Source: Methanoflorens sp963701995
Lineage (GTDB): Archaea > Halobacteriota > Bog-38 > Methanoflorentales > Methanoflorentaceae
Reading direction: 5' to 3'
Length of the DNA: 64,000 nucleotides
Assembly (NCBI GenBank): GCA_963701995.1
Contig: OY969693.1
Coordinates: 558,001 to 622,000, forward strand
Under the pieces are notes generated by a model that made no database searches, had not been told where the DNA came from, and saw only the letters and a program-made list of their open reading frames with translations. Below, in pieces: positions 25,619 to 34,339 of this stretch; position 1 is the first letter of the stretch; each line of letters opens with the position of its first letter. The position numbers and the translations under genes are program-made.

Positions 25619-26731
25619 TCACCTATTACGTCTGTTTTTGTTCTTACTTAGTCGAATTGTGAGTACGGAGGCGAGCGAAAAAACGAGAATCGCTCCAAGA
25701 ACCGCGAAGACCGGCGACCCGTTAGCAAATCCGACGTTTGGGAGGTCTGTCGCTCCCACAGCAGACGCCCCCTCGCTGCTCGATGAAGCAACGGCACCAT
25801 TACCCGTCGTCGTCCACGAACGATCGAGCGTTGTGAACTGCACGCGTCCGGTGCCCCGCAAGTAATCGATGTAATCCCCCAGCAGCTTTACTTTCTCGGC
25901 ATTGACGGTGCCATCGGGCGCCCTGAAATCGGCAGGATGATACAGCACAATGAAGGTGTCAATGCTATGAGGGTCGTTAAGCCACTGCGCAGTTGCGCTC
26001 TCCATTGACGGAAGGCTCTCGTTGCCGAGCACGAGCGAGATCGTATCTATTTTGATGCCATCCCGGTATCCCTGATTCATGTTGACATCTGCAAAGGCGG
26101 TGCAATATTCCGCGAACCCAAGCGCTTGTGCCGCCTTTAGCGTGTTATTGTCGCTCTTGTCAAACGGAGGGAGAAACGAAGTGGGCGTGACCCCGAGCGC
26201 CTGCGTGATGTCGTCGCGCCCCTGCTTGATTGCGTCGTATTGAGCGGCATACGGCCTCCCATAAAATTCACTGGGGCCCCTCAGTGACGGCGCGATATTC
26301 TGGTGCGTATAGCCGTGCTGTGCGAATTGAAAAAGGTGATTTGAAGCGATTGATCGCATGTAATCGAGGAACTGGTGATTTACTTCAATCAGCTGATTGC
26401 CCGAAGGCGTAGGGTACGGATGGGGAATGATGCCCAGCGTCAACGGCACGTTCTTGTCGATGTGCACCTGGTTGACAGCCTGAAGCTCGGCGAAGTCGGC
26501 GTTAGGCGCGACGTCATCCTCTCTAAATATCACATATTTGTTCGTCTGCGCATTATCCGTCGCTCCACTGCCTGCGCACGAAAACAGCATCGAGAATAGA
26601 AGTATCAAAACGAGCGAGCAGACGAGGACGATTTTCGGTCTGACTCTTGTATTGCGTCTGATTCCGTTTGACTTGTCTTGCGGCACTGGGCACACTCGAG
26701 ACGTTGTTAGTAGCCAGGAGACTTGGCGCAC
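25619..26731 (-). CDS. DUF2334-type polysaccharide deacetylase-like exported protein, copy A
   Basis: The 370-residue protein has a signal-like hydrophobic segment (PKIVLVCSLVLILLFSMLF) at about residues 33-52, a deacetylase-like NodB fold from about 60 to 310 and a C-terminal transmembrane helix with a basic tail. Motifs include REDDVAPNA (metal-binding Asp pair), LTLGIIPHP, QFAQHGYTHQNI (His-rich motif) and SFLPPFDKSD. It probably acts on cell-surface polysaccharide. The start is unsure: only a GTG at 26731 fits, giving a long N-terminal extension. It is a paralogue of the gene at 27122, with which it shares a 440-bp identical block. Confidence 0.82.
   Translation of the reverse strand: MRQVSWLLTTSRVCPVPQDKSNGIRRNTRVRPKIVLVCSLVLILLFSMLFSCAGSGATDNAQTNKYVIFREDDVAPNADFAELQAVNQVHIDKNVPLTLGIIPHPYPTPSGNQLIEVNHQFLDYMRSIASNHLFQFAQHGYTHQNIAPSLRGPSEFYGRPYAAQYDAIKQGRDDITQALGVTPTSFLPPFDKSDNNTLKAAQALGFAEYCTAFADVNMNQGYRDGIKIDTISLVLGNESLPSMESATAQWLNDPHSIDTFIVLYHPADFRAPDGTVNAEKVKLLGDYIDYLRGTGRVQFTTLDRSWTTTGNGAVASSSSEGASAVGATDLPNVGFANGSPVFAVLGAILVFSLASVLTIRLSKNKNRRNR
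25923..26362 (-). repeat. 440-bp identical repeat, copy A
   Basis: These bases match 27459-27898 exactly, as far as I can compare by eye, in the same orientation and reading frame. The block lies inside the DUF2334 paralogues and its edges are sharp, with many differences outside. This is typical of recent gene conversion or duplication. Confidence 0.9.
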
Positions 26732-27121
26732 TCTCGCTTGGTAAGGGTTCGCCTTGAAGATCGACTGTGACGGTTATGGTCGCTCTTCCCAAAACTGGCA
26801 CGCGCATGAAGTATTGGGACTGGTGATTTAAATAGTGCTCGGAGGTGTATCGTCCGAGCGTGCACCGGGGGTTGCAATAGAGCAGACTAGAGCTAAGCTC
26901 GAAGGACTGGCTTAGGCCGGTAGTTGCGAGACGCGTCTTACCTCGAGTTCTGGCCCAATCATCAGGCAGCAGGCCAAAAAGGCACCCAACCTCTGTAAAA
27001 TTAGCGTTGACGGGCACAGGCTTGTGAAAGCAAAACGCGGGGAGACAATTGTAGCCGGACGAGCCTCAGCTAGCCGTTAGAGCAGCACAATTCGGTCTTT
27101 TTTGTAGCGCGGTGTGCGCTT
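26732..27121 (-). other. Region between the DUF2334 paralogues
   Basis: About 390 bp. It carries an ATTTAAAT box near 26829 that may drive copy A. A frame from ATG 26807 overlaps the start of copy A and may be only a shadow or the original N-terminus in another frame. No other gene is seen. Confidence 0.4.
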
Positions 27122-28183
27122 TCACAATCGTCTCGGCGGACGTTGCCTTTGGGGTCGAGCGACAAACCAGTAAAAACCGATGGAAGCAAAGGCAATCAAA
27201 CCGAAACGCGCGTAGAGCAACAACGCCCCGAGCCCATCATTGCGTTCACTGCTTGTCAAAGTGCCGGTCGCGTCTTTATTCAAAGCGGCAGTCGTTATGG
27301 ATGGAGCTGCGCTGCTCGGCGATATGGCGGTACCGTTCCCTTCCGTCGTCCACGAACGATCGAGAGTTGTGAACTGCACGCGTCCGGTGCCTTCTAAGTA
27401 GTCGATGTAATCGGCGAGCATCTTCACTTTCGCGGCATTGACGGTGCCATCGGGCCCGCTGAAATCGGCAGGATGATACAGCACAATGAAGGTGTCAATG
27501 CTATGAGGGTCGTTAAGCCACTGCGCAGTTGCGCTCTCCATTGACGGAAGGCTCTCGTTGCCGAGCACGAGCGAGATCGTATCTATTTTGATGCCATCCC
27601 GGTATCCCTGATTCATGTTGACATCTGCAAAGGCGGTGCAATATTCCGCGAACCCAAGCGCTTGTGCCGCCTTTAGCGTGTTATTGTCGCTCTTGTCAAA
27701 CGGAGGGAGAAACGAAGTGGGCGTGACCCCGAGCGCCTGCGTGATGTCGTCGCGCCCCTGCTTGATTGCGTCGTATTGAGCGGCATACGGCCTCCCATAA
27801 AATTCACTGGGGCCCCTCAGTGACGGCGCGATATTCTGGTGCGTATAGCCGTGCTGTGCGAATTGAAAAAGGTGATTTGAAGCGATTGATCGCATGTAGT
27901 TGAGGAATTGCGTATCTGTCAGGAGCTGGTTGCCTGCCGATGCATTTTGATGCGGAATGATGCCCAGCGTCACCGGTACGTTCTTATCGATGTGCACTTG
28001 GTTGAGGGCCTCAAGTTCGGCAAATTTAGCGTTAGGCGCTATGTCATCATCCCTAAAAACGACGTACTTCTTGGTTTGTCCGCTGCCCTCCGCGCCCTGG
28101 GCGGTCACGTGGGCCGCAGAAAACAGTACGATTAAGATGAGCAAACAGCCGAAAACGATTTTTTTACCTCGCGTATGCTGCAT
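27122..28183 (-). CDS. DUF2334-type polysaccharide deacetylase-like exported protein, copy B
   Basis: The 353-residue paralogue of copy A has a clear signal peptide (MQHTRGKKIVFGCLLILIVLFSAAHVTA cleaved near residue 28), the same NodB-like domain (RDDDIAPNA, LGIIPHQN, QFAQHGYTHQNI, SFLPPFDKSD) and a C-terminal transmembrane anchor followed by RPQRQRPPRRL. GAGG lies 12 nt before the ATG. The family is common in methanogens and is thought to remove acyl groups from surface glycans. The gene pair is in tandem on one strand with 390 bp between them. Confidence 0.85.
   Translation of the reverse strand: MQHTRGKKIVFGCLLILIVLFSAAHVTAQGAEGSGQTKKYVVFRDDDIAPNAKFAELEALNQVHIDKNVPVTLGIIPHQNASAGNQLLTDTQFLNYMRSIASNHLFQFAQHGYTHQNIAPSLRGPSEFYGRPYAAQYDAIKQGRDDITQALGVTPTSFLPPFDKSDNNTLKAAQALGFAEYCTAFADVNMNQGYRDGIKIDTISLVLGNESLPSMESATAQWLNDPHSIDTFIVLYHPADFSGPDGTVNAAKVKMLADYIDYLEGTGRVQFTTLDRSWTTEGNGTAISPSSAAPSITTAALNKDATGTLTSSERNDGLGALLLYARFGLIAFASIGFYWFVARPQRQRPPRRL
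27459..27898 (-). repeat. 440-bp identical repeat, copy B
   Basis: Partner of the block at 25923-26362, in the same orientation within the second DUF2334 gene. Confidence 0.9.
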
Positions 28184-28425
28184 TTGCAGTTGTCCTCAGC
28201 TTACCTAACAGGTTCCCCAAAAATGCAGACCACAAGCGCTTCCCTCGATCACGAAGCGCAGTCGCGTACCTCCTCACCAGAGCACGCCGGGTCCCGTACG
28301 ATGCAGGAGCACTTAACTAAGCTTGAATGCTCATACTTAATTGTTTCTTAAAGGTGCGCTCACGTAGAGCGTCGCTGTCACGCAAACTTAAAACCGGCTC
28401 CGGCATCACCAAGTTCGCGGATAAG

Positions 28426-28941
28426 TCACAGTATCGCGCCGATCATGCCGCCGATGATTCCCCCGATCACCAGTCCAGCTAGCGGCGCAAGAAGCGCTCC
28501 AAAGGCGGCTCCTATGATGAGCCCGAGCAGCGCTCCAATCACAGCTCCAGCTAGCGCTCCAACCCCTCCAAGGATTTGCTGACCAACGAATGCACCAATC
28601 GCTCCGCCAGCAATTAATCCAAGAAGCAGGCCGATGGCTCCACTCAGTATACCGCCCAGCGGGATGCCGACGATCACGCCCAGCAGAACGCCAACAAAGG
28701 AACCAACCAACCCCCCAATCATACCCTCAACTAACGCGTCGCCGTGTCTGCTGCTAAAGGCACCGACCGACGCGCCGACGATGACGCCAACAATTACGCC
28801 TGACCACAAGCCCGCAAGAACGCTTATCAGGACGCCGAGTGCTCCGCCGGTAAAGCCGCCGACGACGCCCGGGCTTACAAGCCCACCTCCATCACCGCGT
28901 GCCGCTGCTAAGAGCGTCACGAGGCTTCTGTAAGAAAACAT
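28426..28941 (-). CDS. Glycine-zipper membrane protein
   Basis: The 171-residue protein is almost entirely Gly, Ala, Val, Ile and Leu from residue 20 on, with repeated GxxxG patterns such as GVIVGVIVGASVGAF, GGLVGSFVGVLLGVIVG and IGGIIGGMIGAIL. A short polar loop with His-Gly-Asp lies near residue 65. It is either a multi-pass membrane protein or a Gly-zipper pore or scaffold, and I cannot assign a family. A TATA box 28 nt before the ATG points to leaderless expression. There are no nearby partners. Confidence 0.75.
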   Translation of the reverse strand: MFSYRSLVTLLAAARGDGGGLVSPGVVGGFTGGALGVLISVLAGLWSGVIVGVIVGASVGAFSSRHGDALVEGMIGGLVGSFVGVLLGVIVGIPLGGILSGAIGLLLGLIAGGAIGAFVGQQILGGVGALAGAVIGALLGLIIGAAFGALLAPLAGLVIGGIIGGMIGAIL

Positions 28942-28965
28942 ACTAGTTAAGGAAGGGGGCTGCTG

Positions 28966-28971
28966 TTTAAA
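28966..28971 (-). promoter_or_regulatory. TATA box of the glycine-zipper gene
   Basis: TTTAAA is centred about 28 nt before the ATG at 28941. Because the core is symmetric it could also serve the plus-strand gene to the right. Confidence 0.55.
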
Positions 28972-29033
28972 GTCTATGTCGTTTGGACAGCTGCAAATGT
29001 GAGGCGGAATGGCGTTGCTTGAGTCAAATGTAG

Positions 29034-29573
29034 TTGCTCAAACAACTCTGCTTGTCTATACGCTGGATACTGGCAGAGCAGGTTTTTTATGAATTTGCAC
29101 GCTCCGTGAACAATATTAATGCTGCATGGCGTAATGTACGTAACGAAAGTTTGTGGCGCGGTAAGCCGATAAGCGTGTCAATCCGGCGATTTCGCAAGTC
29201 ACGCGATCCGCGCACCAAGTCGGGAGGGGTCGTGCGTTACATTCGAATCATCGGCGCAAAATCTTTCATGGAGCTCACACACGCTGACGTGGCAGGCTGG
29301 CACTTATATGGCACGACGTTTCTTGAGTGGAAAGATGAAACAGGAAAGGACTACGATAGCTGGGTCCGCGAACGAGTGAGCCCTGCGCTGGACGTATTTG
29401 ACTATATCGCGTGGTATGAAGACGGATCGTTGCACGGTTACGAAGGAGGATACAGCGTCATACTCGATCTGAGTTTTGGACTCTGGACGAATTCGATACT
29501 CGCGCGCGCTAAACGACTGGGACTGCGCGTGGAAGAAACGCAGGCGGCTGGCGCAGGATGCTGGATTGGGTAA
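29034..29573 (+). CDS. Hypothetical protein, start uncertain
   Basis: The open frame gives 179 residues from a TTG. The part from about residue 30 looks real: RNVRNESLWRGKPISV, SGGVVRYIRIIGAKSF, WHLYGTTFLEWKDE, WYEDGSLHGYEGGYSVIL. It is an alpha/beta protein without transmembrane segments, and I do not recognise it. The start may be TTG 29034, a GTG near 29105, or a now frameshifted ATG at 29009 that has GAGGCGG upstream. No operon partner is visible. Confidence 0.5.
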   Translation: MLKQLCLSIRWILAEQVFYEFARSVNNINAAWRNVRNESLWRGKPISVSIRRFRKSRDPRTKSGGVVRYIRIIGAKSFMELTHADVAGWHLYGTTFLEWKDETGKDYDSWVRERVSPALDVFDYIAWYEDGSLHGYEGGYSVILDLSFGLWTNSILARAKRLGLRVEETQAAGAGCWIG

Positions 29574-29696
29574 GTTCACAACCGTGTCCTGGCAGGCTCA
29601 GGTGAAAAGCTGCCACGACGCCTTGTATAGTCGTGCGGACCGCAATGTGCCTTTGAGTCCCGACATTTAGGGAACGCGATCTCTAGAAAGGATATG

Positions 29697-30071
29697 TCAG
29701 CGCGCCGCAACGTCCTTCTCTTCAACGCTTGCAAACTGGAACTGCAGCGCCTTAAACCCCTTCTCGTCGACAAAGTGCGCATCAAGTACGTGCCGCTGCG
29801 ACCGGCCCATAGAGTCAGTCGCAACGCCGAGTAGGGTCCCGTCGCTCCGGATAACGAACGCTGAATACTTTGCAAGCAGTTCCTTTATAGTCGTCGCACG
29901 TCCTTCTTCGCGTGCCTGCCACTTTGAAAAGGTTGATCGCTGCAGTAATTTGAATTGCCGAGACGTTAGCGTAATAACGCGTGTCGTAATCCGTAAACCC
30001 CCTGTTGGCTCCTGGTCGTACCTACTTGCATGAATCTCAAACGTTTTAACGATATCTAACGCGAATCGCAA
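29697..30071 (-). CDS. Hypothetical protein
   Basis: The frame gives 124 residues from a TTG start. The sequence has a mixed alpha/beta composition (GGLRITTRVITLTSRQF, YSAFVIRSDGTLLGVATD, HVLDAHFVDEKGFKALQF) without membrane segments or recognisable family. It is followed on the other side by a gene with opposite direction. The start and even the coding status are uncertain because no ribosome site or TATA box is at the expected place. Confidence 0.4.
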   Translation of the reverse strand: MRFALDIVKTFEIHASRYDQEPTGGLRITTRVITLTSRQFKLLQRSTFSKWQAREEGRATTIKELLAKYSAFVIRSDGTLLGVATDSMGRSQRHVLDAHFVDEKGFKALQFQFASVEEKDVAAR

Positions 30072-30181
30072 GGCAGACGTGCCAAAGCTCCCAGATCAGC
30101 TCCATTATGGTGGCCAAGGAGCTAGGCGTCGCACGCGGCGCGATTTGTGGGCGATCATTAGTGATTCTGTAGGAAAAAAAA

Positions 30182-30450
30182 ATAGAAACGCTGCGCCCGG
30201 AAGGAAAGCAGGGGCGGCGCATCGATCAAACAAAATATGAAACGATACGCGCAGCCGTGCTCGCCTGTTTGAACAGTCGTGAATTAACACACGCTCAACT
30301 GAATGCGTGCGTTGAGCAAAAAGTCAGTGGTACATTCCAAGGTTCAATCGCTTGGCACGCCGAAACATGAAACTCGACCTCGAAGCGCGAAAACGAATAC
30401 GGCGCGTGCACGAGGCAAAGCGCACCACATACTGCATCGTTAAAAACTGA
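30182..30450 (+). pseudogene. Frameshifted DUF6958-like gene remnant
   Basis: The first frame reads IETLRPEGKQGRRIDQTKYE, then a helical part and GSIAWHAET. A one-base loss near 30366 shifts the frame and the rest reads MKLDLEARKRIRR, then TTYCIVKN and a stop. The two halves together match the pattern of DUF6958 proteins (a K-Y-E-x-x-R helix, a G-S-I-G-W-Y segment and VKLDLEARG). No start codon lies in frame; a TAG precedes an A9 run just upstream. It is a decayed gene of about 90 codons, with a moderately sure family match from memory. Confidence 0.6.
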
Positions 30451-30534
30451 AACCGCGCCTTTCGCTTGCAAGATAGACGCTTAGCTGAAGCGGCTTGAGC
30501 GCTGTCGAGGCATATTTACCCTTGGCCAGGGCAC

Positions 30535-30837
30535 TTAGTGAACCGCTCGCTTTACCAACGCAAGCAGCTCTTCTCGCGTTCGTACGCGCTCGCGCGTCTT
30601 GGTCTTCCCACTTTTGATGACGTTTGCAAAAATCTCAGGTAGGTCGCCTTCTGTGACCCCTGTGAGCCCCTCAATAATTCCGCTGAAGACGTCACGCGTT
30701 CGTCGCTCTTCTAAGGTGATGTGTCCGAAATTGCGAAACCACATCTCTATGCGCGTATCTTCCGATACGATCGTTATCTTACGTATCTGCTTTTCCCACC
30801 AGAGGTGGATCATAATGTCATACTTCTTCTGAGTCAT
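30535..30837 (-). CDS. Small hypothetical protein
   Basis: The 100-residue protein begins MTQKKYDIMIHLWWEKQ and is rich in charged residues, with an Asp/Glu-Arg helical half (LEERRTRDVFSG) and a C-terminal basic helix (TKTRERVRTREELLALVKRAVH is split here as TKTRERVRTREEL and LLALVKRAVH). GGGAGAC lies 8 nt before ATG 30837, so the longer frame to 31005 is rejected. I do not recognise a family. It is followed downstream by the DUF6958 remnant on the other strand. Confidence 0.7.
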   Translation of the reverse strand: MTQKKYDIMIHLWWEKQIRKITIVSEDTRIEMWFRNFGHITLEERRTRDVFSGIIEGLTGVTEGDLPEIFANVIKSGKTKTRERVRTREELLALVKRAVH

Positions 30838-31020
30838 GAATCGTCTCCCGCGGCATGCGCCGGCCTGACTCTTACTAGTATCTCCTCTGTTTTTATGATT
30901 GCGGGAATCTTTAGGCGCTCTATGATGGCGAACAAAGAAATGACAAGCTTGCGATCGCTGAGGACTCGCAAAAAGAATAAAAAAAGTGGTGCGGTTTGTA
31001 CGCACTTACTTCACTTCTGC

Positions 31021-31257
31021 TTAGCTCTCTTCCGCTGCCGCTCTCGAGGCGGCACGAGCGATATATACTGTGGCAATCACTGCGGCGATGGTTATGATAA
31101 TTGCATATGAGAGGTTTGCTGGAATGCTGTTGGGTGTTCCCAAAAAATAGATAAAAATAGATTGTATCGCTTGGTTCCACGCAAGGCCTGCGACGAACGC
31201 GAAAGCGGTCGTGACGAGGCCAGCGGTCACCTTTAGATATTCTGCTCGACTCACCAT
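31021..31257 (-). CDS. DUF5654-family membrane protein
   Basis: The 78-residue protein has two transmembrane helices (VTTAFAFVAGLAWNQAIQSI and YAIIITIAAVIATVYIARAA) separated by a short loop, and the AWNxAI motif typical of the archaeal DUF5654 family. The function of the family is unknown. GGAGGTG lies 9 nt before ATG 31257; the GTG codon at 31266 lies within that ribosome site and is not the start. Upstream, a TTTATTTAA box near 31308 is the likely promoter. Confidence 0.82.
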   Translation of the reverse strand: MVSRAEYLKVTAGLVTTAFAFVAGLAWNQAIQSIFIYFLGTPNSIPANLSYAIIITIAAVIATVYIARAASRAAAEES

Positions 31258-31396
31258 GTGTTTCACCTCCGGTAGGCTAGTTACAGTGTGAACGCGATTT
31301 GCATTAAATAAAGCACTTTCTATTTGCCGCGTTATCGGCTATTAGATACCTTAAGTCACTCCATTGCAGAAAAGCGCGAGCTGTGGCTTATTTTGA

Positions 31397-31873
31397 CTAG
31401 ATGCGGTACGCAATCAGGAGAACGATGAGCAGCAACGGCAAGAGGATGTCGTTGATATACAGAATCGGCCCCGCATTTCCGGGCGCGTAGTTGTGACGGA
31501 GCCGGATGTCGCGTATGTGGCCGTATGCCGCCCCGATCCCAAACACCGCAAACGCGATTACCGTTGCGCTCCAGAAGTCACCGCGCACCCAAAAGCAGAG
31601 CACCCCTAAGACTCCTACGGCGAGGTTGTGCAGCGCTACTTCAAATTGAAACGGGCTTCCGGTGGGCCATCCAATACTTCGTGCAACGTCGTCAGCGACA
31701 AGCGCGTGTCCCATAAAAGCGTAGAGCGAACCGAAGCCTACCACGATGACAAGGAACCAGAGGAGAAACGACTCGACTACCCCCGCGGCGTATAGGGCGA
31801 TATTGAGGATGGCCGCAATGATCGCGACACCGATCAAACCATAAGGCCAGTATTCTGCCGCACGATTAACCAT
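31397..31873 (-). CDS. DUF6790-like membrane protein
   Basis: The 158-residue protein has four to five transmembrane helices (YGLIGVAIIAAILNIALYA, LLWFLVIVVGFGSLYAF, LAVGVLGVLCFWV, ATVIAFAVFGIGAAYGHI, ILLPLLLIVLLIAYRI) and the loop RHNYAPGNAGPIL. This resembles the DUF6790 family, of unknown function. ATG 31873 is preceded by AAAGGG; the frame open to 32152 runs past the TATA-like GTTTAAAG near 31923 and is rejected. Confidence 0.72.
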   Translation of the reverse strand: MVNRAAEYWPYGLIGVAIIAAILNIALYAAGVVESFLLWFLVIVVGFGSLYAFMGHALVADDVARSIGWPTGSPFQFEVALHNLAVGVLGVLCFWVRGDFWSATVIAFAVFGIGAAYGHIRDIRLRHNYAPGNAGPILYINDILLPLLLIVLLIAYRI

Positions 31874-32145
31874 GGGACCCTTTCGCCACGTCGTCGGTGC
31901 TCGCTTTCTCGTCGTGCGCGGGTTTAAAGCTATCGTTTGTTGACGTTGGCCAGTTAGAGCCGCTACGAGCACCGAACAAGCCATCGCGCGGTAGGCGAGA
32001 TGATCGATCGAAGGGGTAGCTGGGGACCAAAAAAAGGATTGAAACGAAAAGAGGGGAGAGTTTTTAACTACAGCAGCATTTCGATGGAGTGGTGATAACG
32101 AATGTTCGTAAACACTGACGGCACTGTTCTGGAAGGGGCCCGGGC

Positions 32146-33009
32146 ATGACAATTACACTCACAACGCTTTGTGAGAATACCGCCGCGCAAGTCGGTCTGC
32201 GCGCCGAATGGGGGTTAAGCATTCTTGTCGAGACGGACGAAGTCGCTGTATTGCTCGACACGGGCCAAGACACCGCGGCGACCTTCAACGCAGCGGTCTT
32301 GAATGTAGATCTATCTGCGCTTCACACCATCGTGCTCAGCCACGGGCACCGCGATCACACGGGCGGTTTGTGGTCGGTGCTCAGCGCGACACGAAAAGAC
32401 CCTGCCCTTCGCGAAGGGGCGCGTGCAGTCAACGTAGTGGCGCATCCAGACATCTGGATACCAAAGTACTCAGGACCCGTTCATAAGAATATCTACGCGG
32501 GGATGCCGCACGTACGTGAGGCGTTAGAGAGCCTTGGCGCCGCGTTTGTAAGCACGAGCGAGCCGGCGCGAATAAGCAATCGGATCCTTACAACAGGCGA
32601 AATCCCGCTGGACACGGCTTATGAGACCGTTGATCCAGAGTTGTACGTTCGTGACGAAGGAGGCATCCGGCCTGATCCGATGGCAGATGATCTTGCGCTC
32701 GTCATCACGACCGATCTCGGTCTTGTGGTCGTATTGGGCTGCGCACATCGCGGTATTGTCAACACGCTGCTCCAGGCACAGAGCGTGGCGAACGAGGATC
32801 GCATTCGCACAGTTATCGGGGGGACGCACTTGATGAAGGCGTCGGAAGGGCAGCTCAAAGCGACGATCAAAGGGCTTAAAGCTCTCGACGTCGCGCGCAT
32901 AGGCGTCTCTCACTGCACCGGTTTGCCTGCCGCCGTGAAACTCTCCAAAGCGTTTGGGAACCGTTTCTTCTTTAATAATGCAGGCACGCGCATCACGATC
33001 GAGGACTAG
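32146..33009 (+). CDS. Metallo-beta-lactamase-fold hydrolase
   Basis: The 287-residue protein has the MBL signature LSHGHRDHTGG near residue 65 with two-metal ligands (HxHxDH), a later GCAHRGIVNTLL (H191 region), and GGTHLMKAS and VSHCTGL. This arrangement is the subfamily that includes the archaeal enzyme for ribofuranosylaminobenzene phosphate synthase-like and related phosphodiester or lactone hydrolases; the true substrate is not evident. GGAAGGG precedes the ATG. It is a single gene, opposite in direction to the DUF6790-like gene, with ATG 273 bp from that gene's start. Confidence 0.88.
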   Translation: MTITLTTLCENTAAQVGLRAEWGLSILVETDEVAVLLDTGQDTAATFNAAVLNVDLSALHTIVLSHGHRDHTGGLWSVLSATRKDPALREGARAVNVVAHPDIWIPKYSGPVHKNIYAGMPHVREALESLGAAFVSTSEPARISNRILTTGEIPLDTAYETVDPELYVRDEGGIRPDPMADDLALVITTDLGLVVVLGCAHRGIVNTLLQAQSVANEDRIRTVIGGTHLMKASEGQLKATIKGLKALDVARIGVSHCTGLPAAVKLSKAFGNRFFFNNAGTRITIED

Positions 33010-33185
33010 CGCGGGACAAACGTGCATTTCGAGCAGCGGCATTCGGTGACAGACTAATGAGGTGCGCCCACGAAGGACCAACTAGCTGCGAATAACGGAA
33101 GCTCGTGAAATAACGAATCATAATGCGGTTTCCGCGCAAAAAAGGTTTAAGAGGGGGGGCCATAGTCGGCATGGTGACAAGTATG

Positions 33186-33608
33186 GTCGACAAGCAGAAA
33201 GTTATAGATGAACTTAACGCAGCGCTGGGCATGGAAATCGCTGCGATCGTGCAATACTCGCACAACTGGTACTCGATTATGGGTCCCTGGCGCGGCGCCC
33301 TCACCGGAGAGCTGGAGAGCTTCGCAAAGGATGAGATGAGCCACATGGAATACGTCTCGGAAAAGATCGTTGCTCTTGGAGGGGTGCCGACGACAAAGCC
33401 CGCTCCCATAAACACGCCCGCATCGTGGCGTGCTATGCTTGAGGCCGATCTCGCAGCTGAAAACGCAGCGATCGACCGCTACAAAGCCATTATCGCAATG
33501 GCAGACGATTTGGGGGACGTAGATCTGAAGAAGTCAATCGAGGACATCGCAAGCCAGGAATACGGACACAAAGAGGCCCTCGAGAAGTTCCTAAAGGAGC
33601 CGAAGTAA
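33186..33608 (+). CDS. Ferritin-like (bacterioferritin-type) protein
   Basis: The 140-residue four-helix protein has the di-iron ligands in two Glu-x-x-His pairs (DEMSHMEY and SQEYGHKEA), with additional Glu in the first and third helices (GMEIAAIVQY and AAENAAIDRY). This is the ferroxidase pattern of ferritins and bacterioferritin-like proteins, which store or oxidise iron. The start at MVDKQKV (33186) is typical for the family. A TTTAAG box centred at 33148 puts the transcript start near 33175, so an ATG at 33171 is less likely. A T9 run follows. Confidence 0.85.
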   Translation, partial: VDKQKVIDELNAALGMEIAAIVQYSHNWYSIMGPWRGALTGELESFAKDEMSHMEYVSEKIVALGGVPTTKPAPINTPASWRAMLEADLAAENAAIDRYKAIIAMADDLGDVDLKKSIEDIASQEYGHKEALEKFLKEPK

Positions 33609-33630
33609 GGGGGGTAGTTTCCTCCACAAC

Positions 33631-33654
33631 TTTTTTTTTACTCGCCGTTTTTTT
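33631..33654 (+). terminator. Double T-tract terminator of the ferritin gene
   Basis: T9 at 33631-33639 and T7 at 33648-33654 lie 22 to 46 nt after the stop codon. This is an archaeal-style U-tract terminator. Confidence 0.6.
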
Positions 33655-33948
33655 ACTCGCCTCTCTTAGAAGCTTCTTACACAGGCGAGCGCAACGGCTA
33701 TTAGGCTTGAAAGAAAGCCATCGGATACCTTTTTCCTTGCACGTTGGCAGACCACCTTAGCGTGGCAAAGCCTTCCAGGCTCTGTGGGTCAATACGGAGC
33801 GACATCAAGTGCGAGGGAAGATCCGATTTGTGAGACCGCGACTCAGTGCTGCGATAACCGCGTTGGCGGTAGTAGTGCAGTGACTTTGCTACAACGCTAC
33901 AATAATATATGCGTGAGGCTAAACTATAAGGAATTAGGGAGTGGTTTT

Positions 33949-34134
33949 ATGCTAGACAAGACGATTTCTGAGCATTTCATCGACAAAACGATAGAAGTGT
34001 ACTTCGGTGGCAGGCCGAACGAAACTATAACCGGTAAGGTAGTGGGAAGCGCCGATGGAGTTGTTGTGCTCGAGCACGATCAGCGCCGAGATTTTGTCAA
34101 CGTCGGAAAAATTGTGGCCTTTTGGGAAGTGTAG
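33949..34134 (+). CDS. MM0924-family small protein
   Basis: The 61-residue protein begins MLDKTISEHFIDKTIEVYFGG and continues through TGKVVGSADGVVVLE to the end NVGKIVAFWEV. The pattern (HFI-K-IEV-GG, GKV-ADGV--L, IAFWE) resembles the small methanogen MM0924 family, which looks like an Sm-like barrel of unknown function. GGGAGTGG lies 5 nt before the ATG, and an ATAATATA box near 33900 is the likely promoter. The match is from memory of the family pattern. Confidence 0.7.
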   Translation: MLDKTISEHFIDKTIEVYFGGRPNETITGKVVGSADGVVVLEHDQRRDFVNVGKIVAFWEV

Positions 34135-34339
34135 GCCTGGCACCTCGTCGGCGGGCCATTTCAGCGGCCTCTATTGTCCTTCTCTATGATATAGGGGCCA
34201 AATCGACGCTTGGCCCGTACCGCCTTAGTAGGTCACCATAATCGGTCGCATCGCCGCGCCTTGCATGTAGCTCAGACGAGATTTGCTGTTTGTTCGCTGC
34301 CGCAGCCGAGCAGACGTGCAAAATCGTGACCGTTTGACC

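Noticed and set aside
26553..27017. 154-codon minus frame between the DUF2334 genes, including ATG 26807
   Set aside because: A TATA box lies 23 nt upstream of ATG 26807, but the frame overlaps the signal region of copy A and has no recognisable fold. It might mark a frameshift in copy A.
28981..29036. ATG 29009 as the start of the 29034 gene
   Set aside because: It has a good GAGGCGG site but lies in another frame that stops soon; a frameshift cannot be proved.
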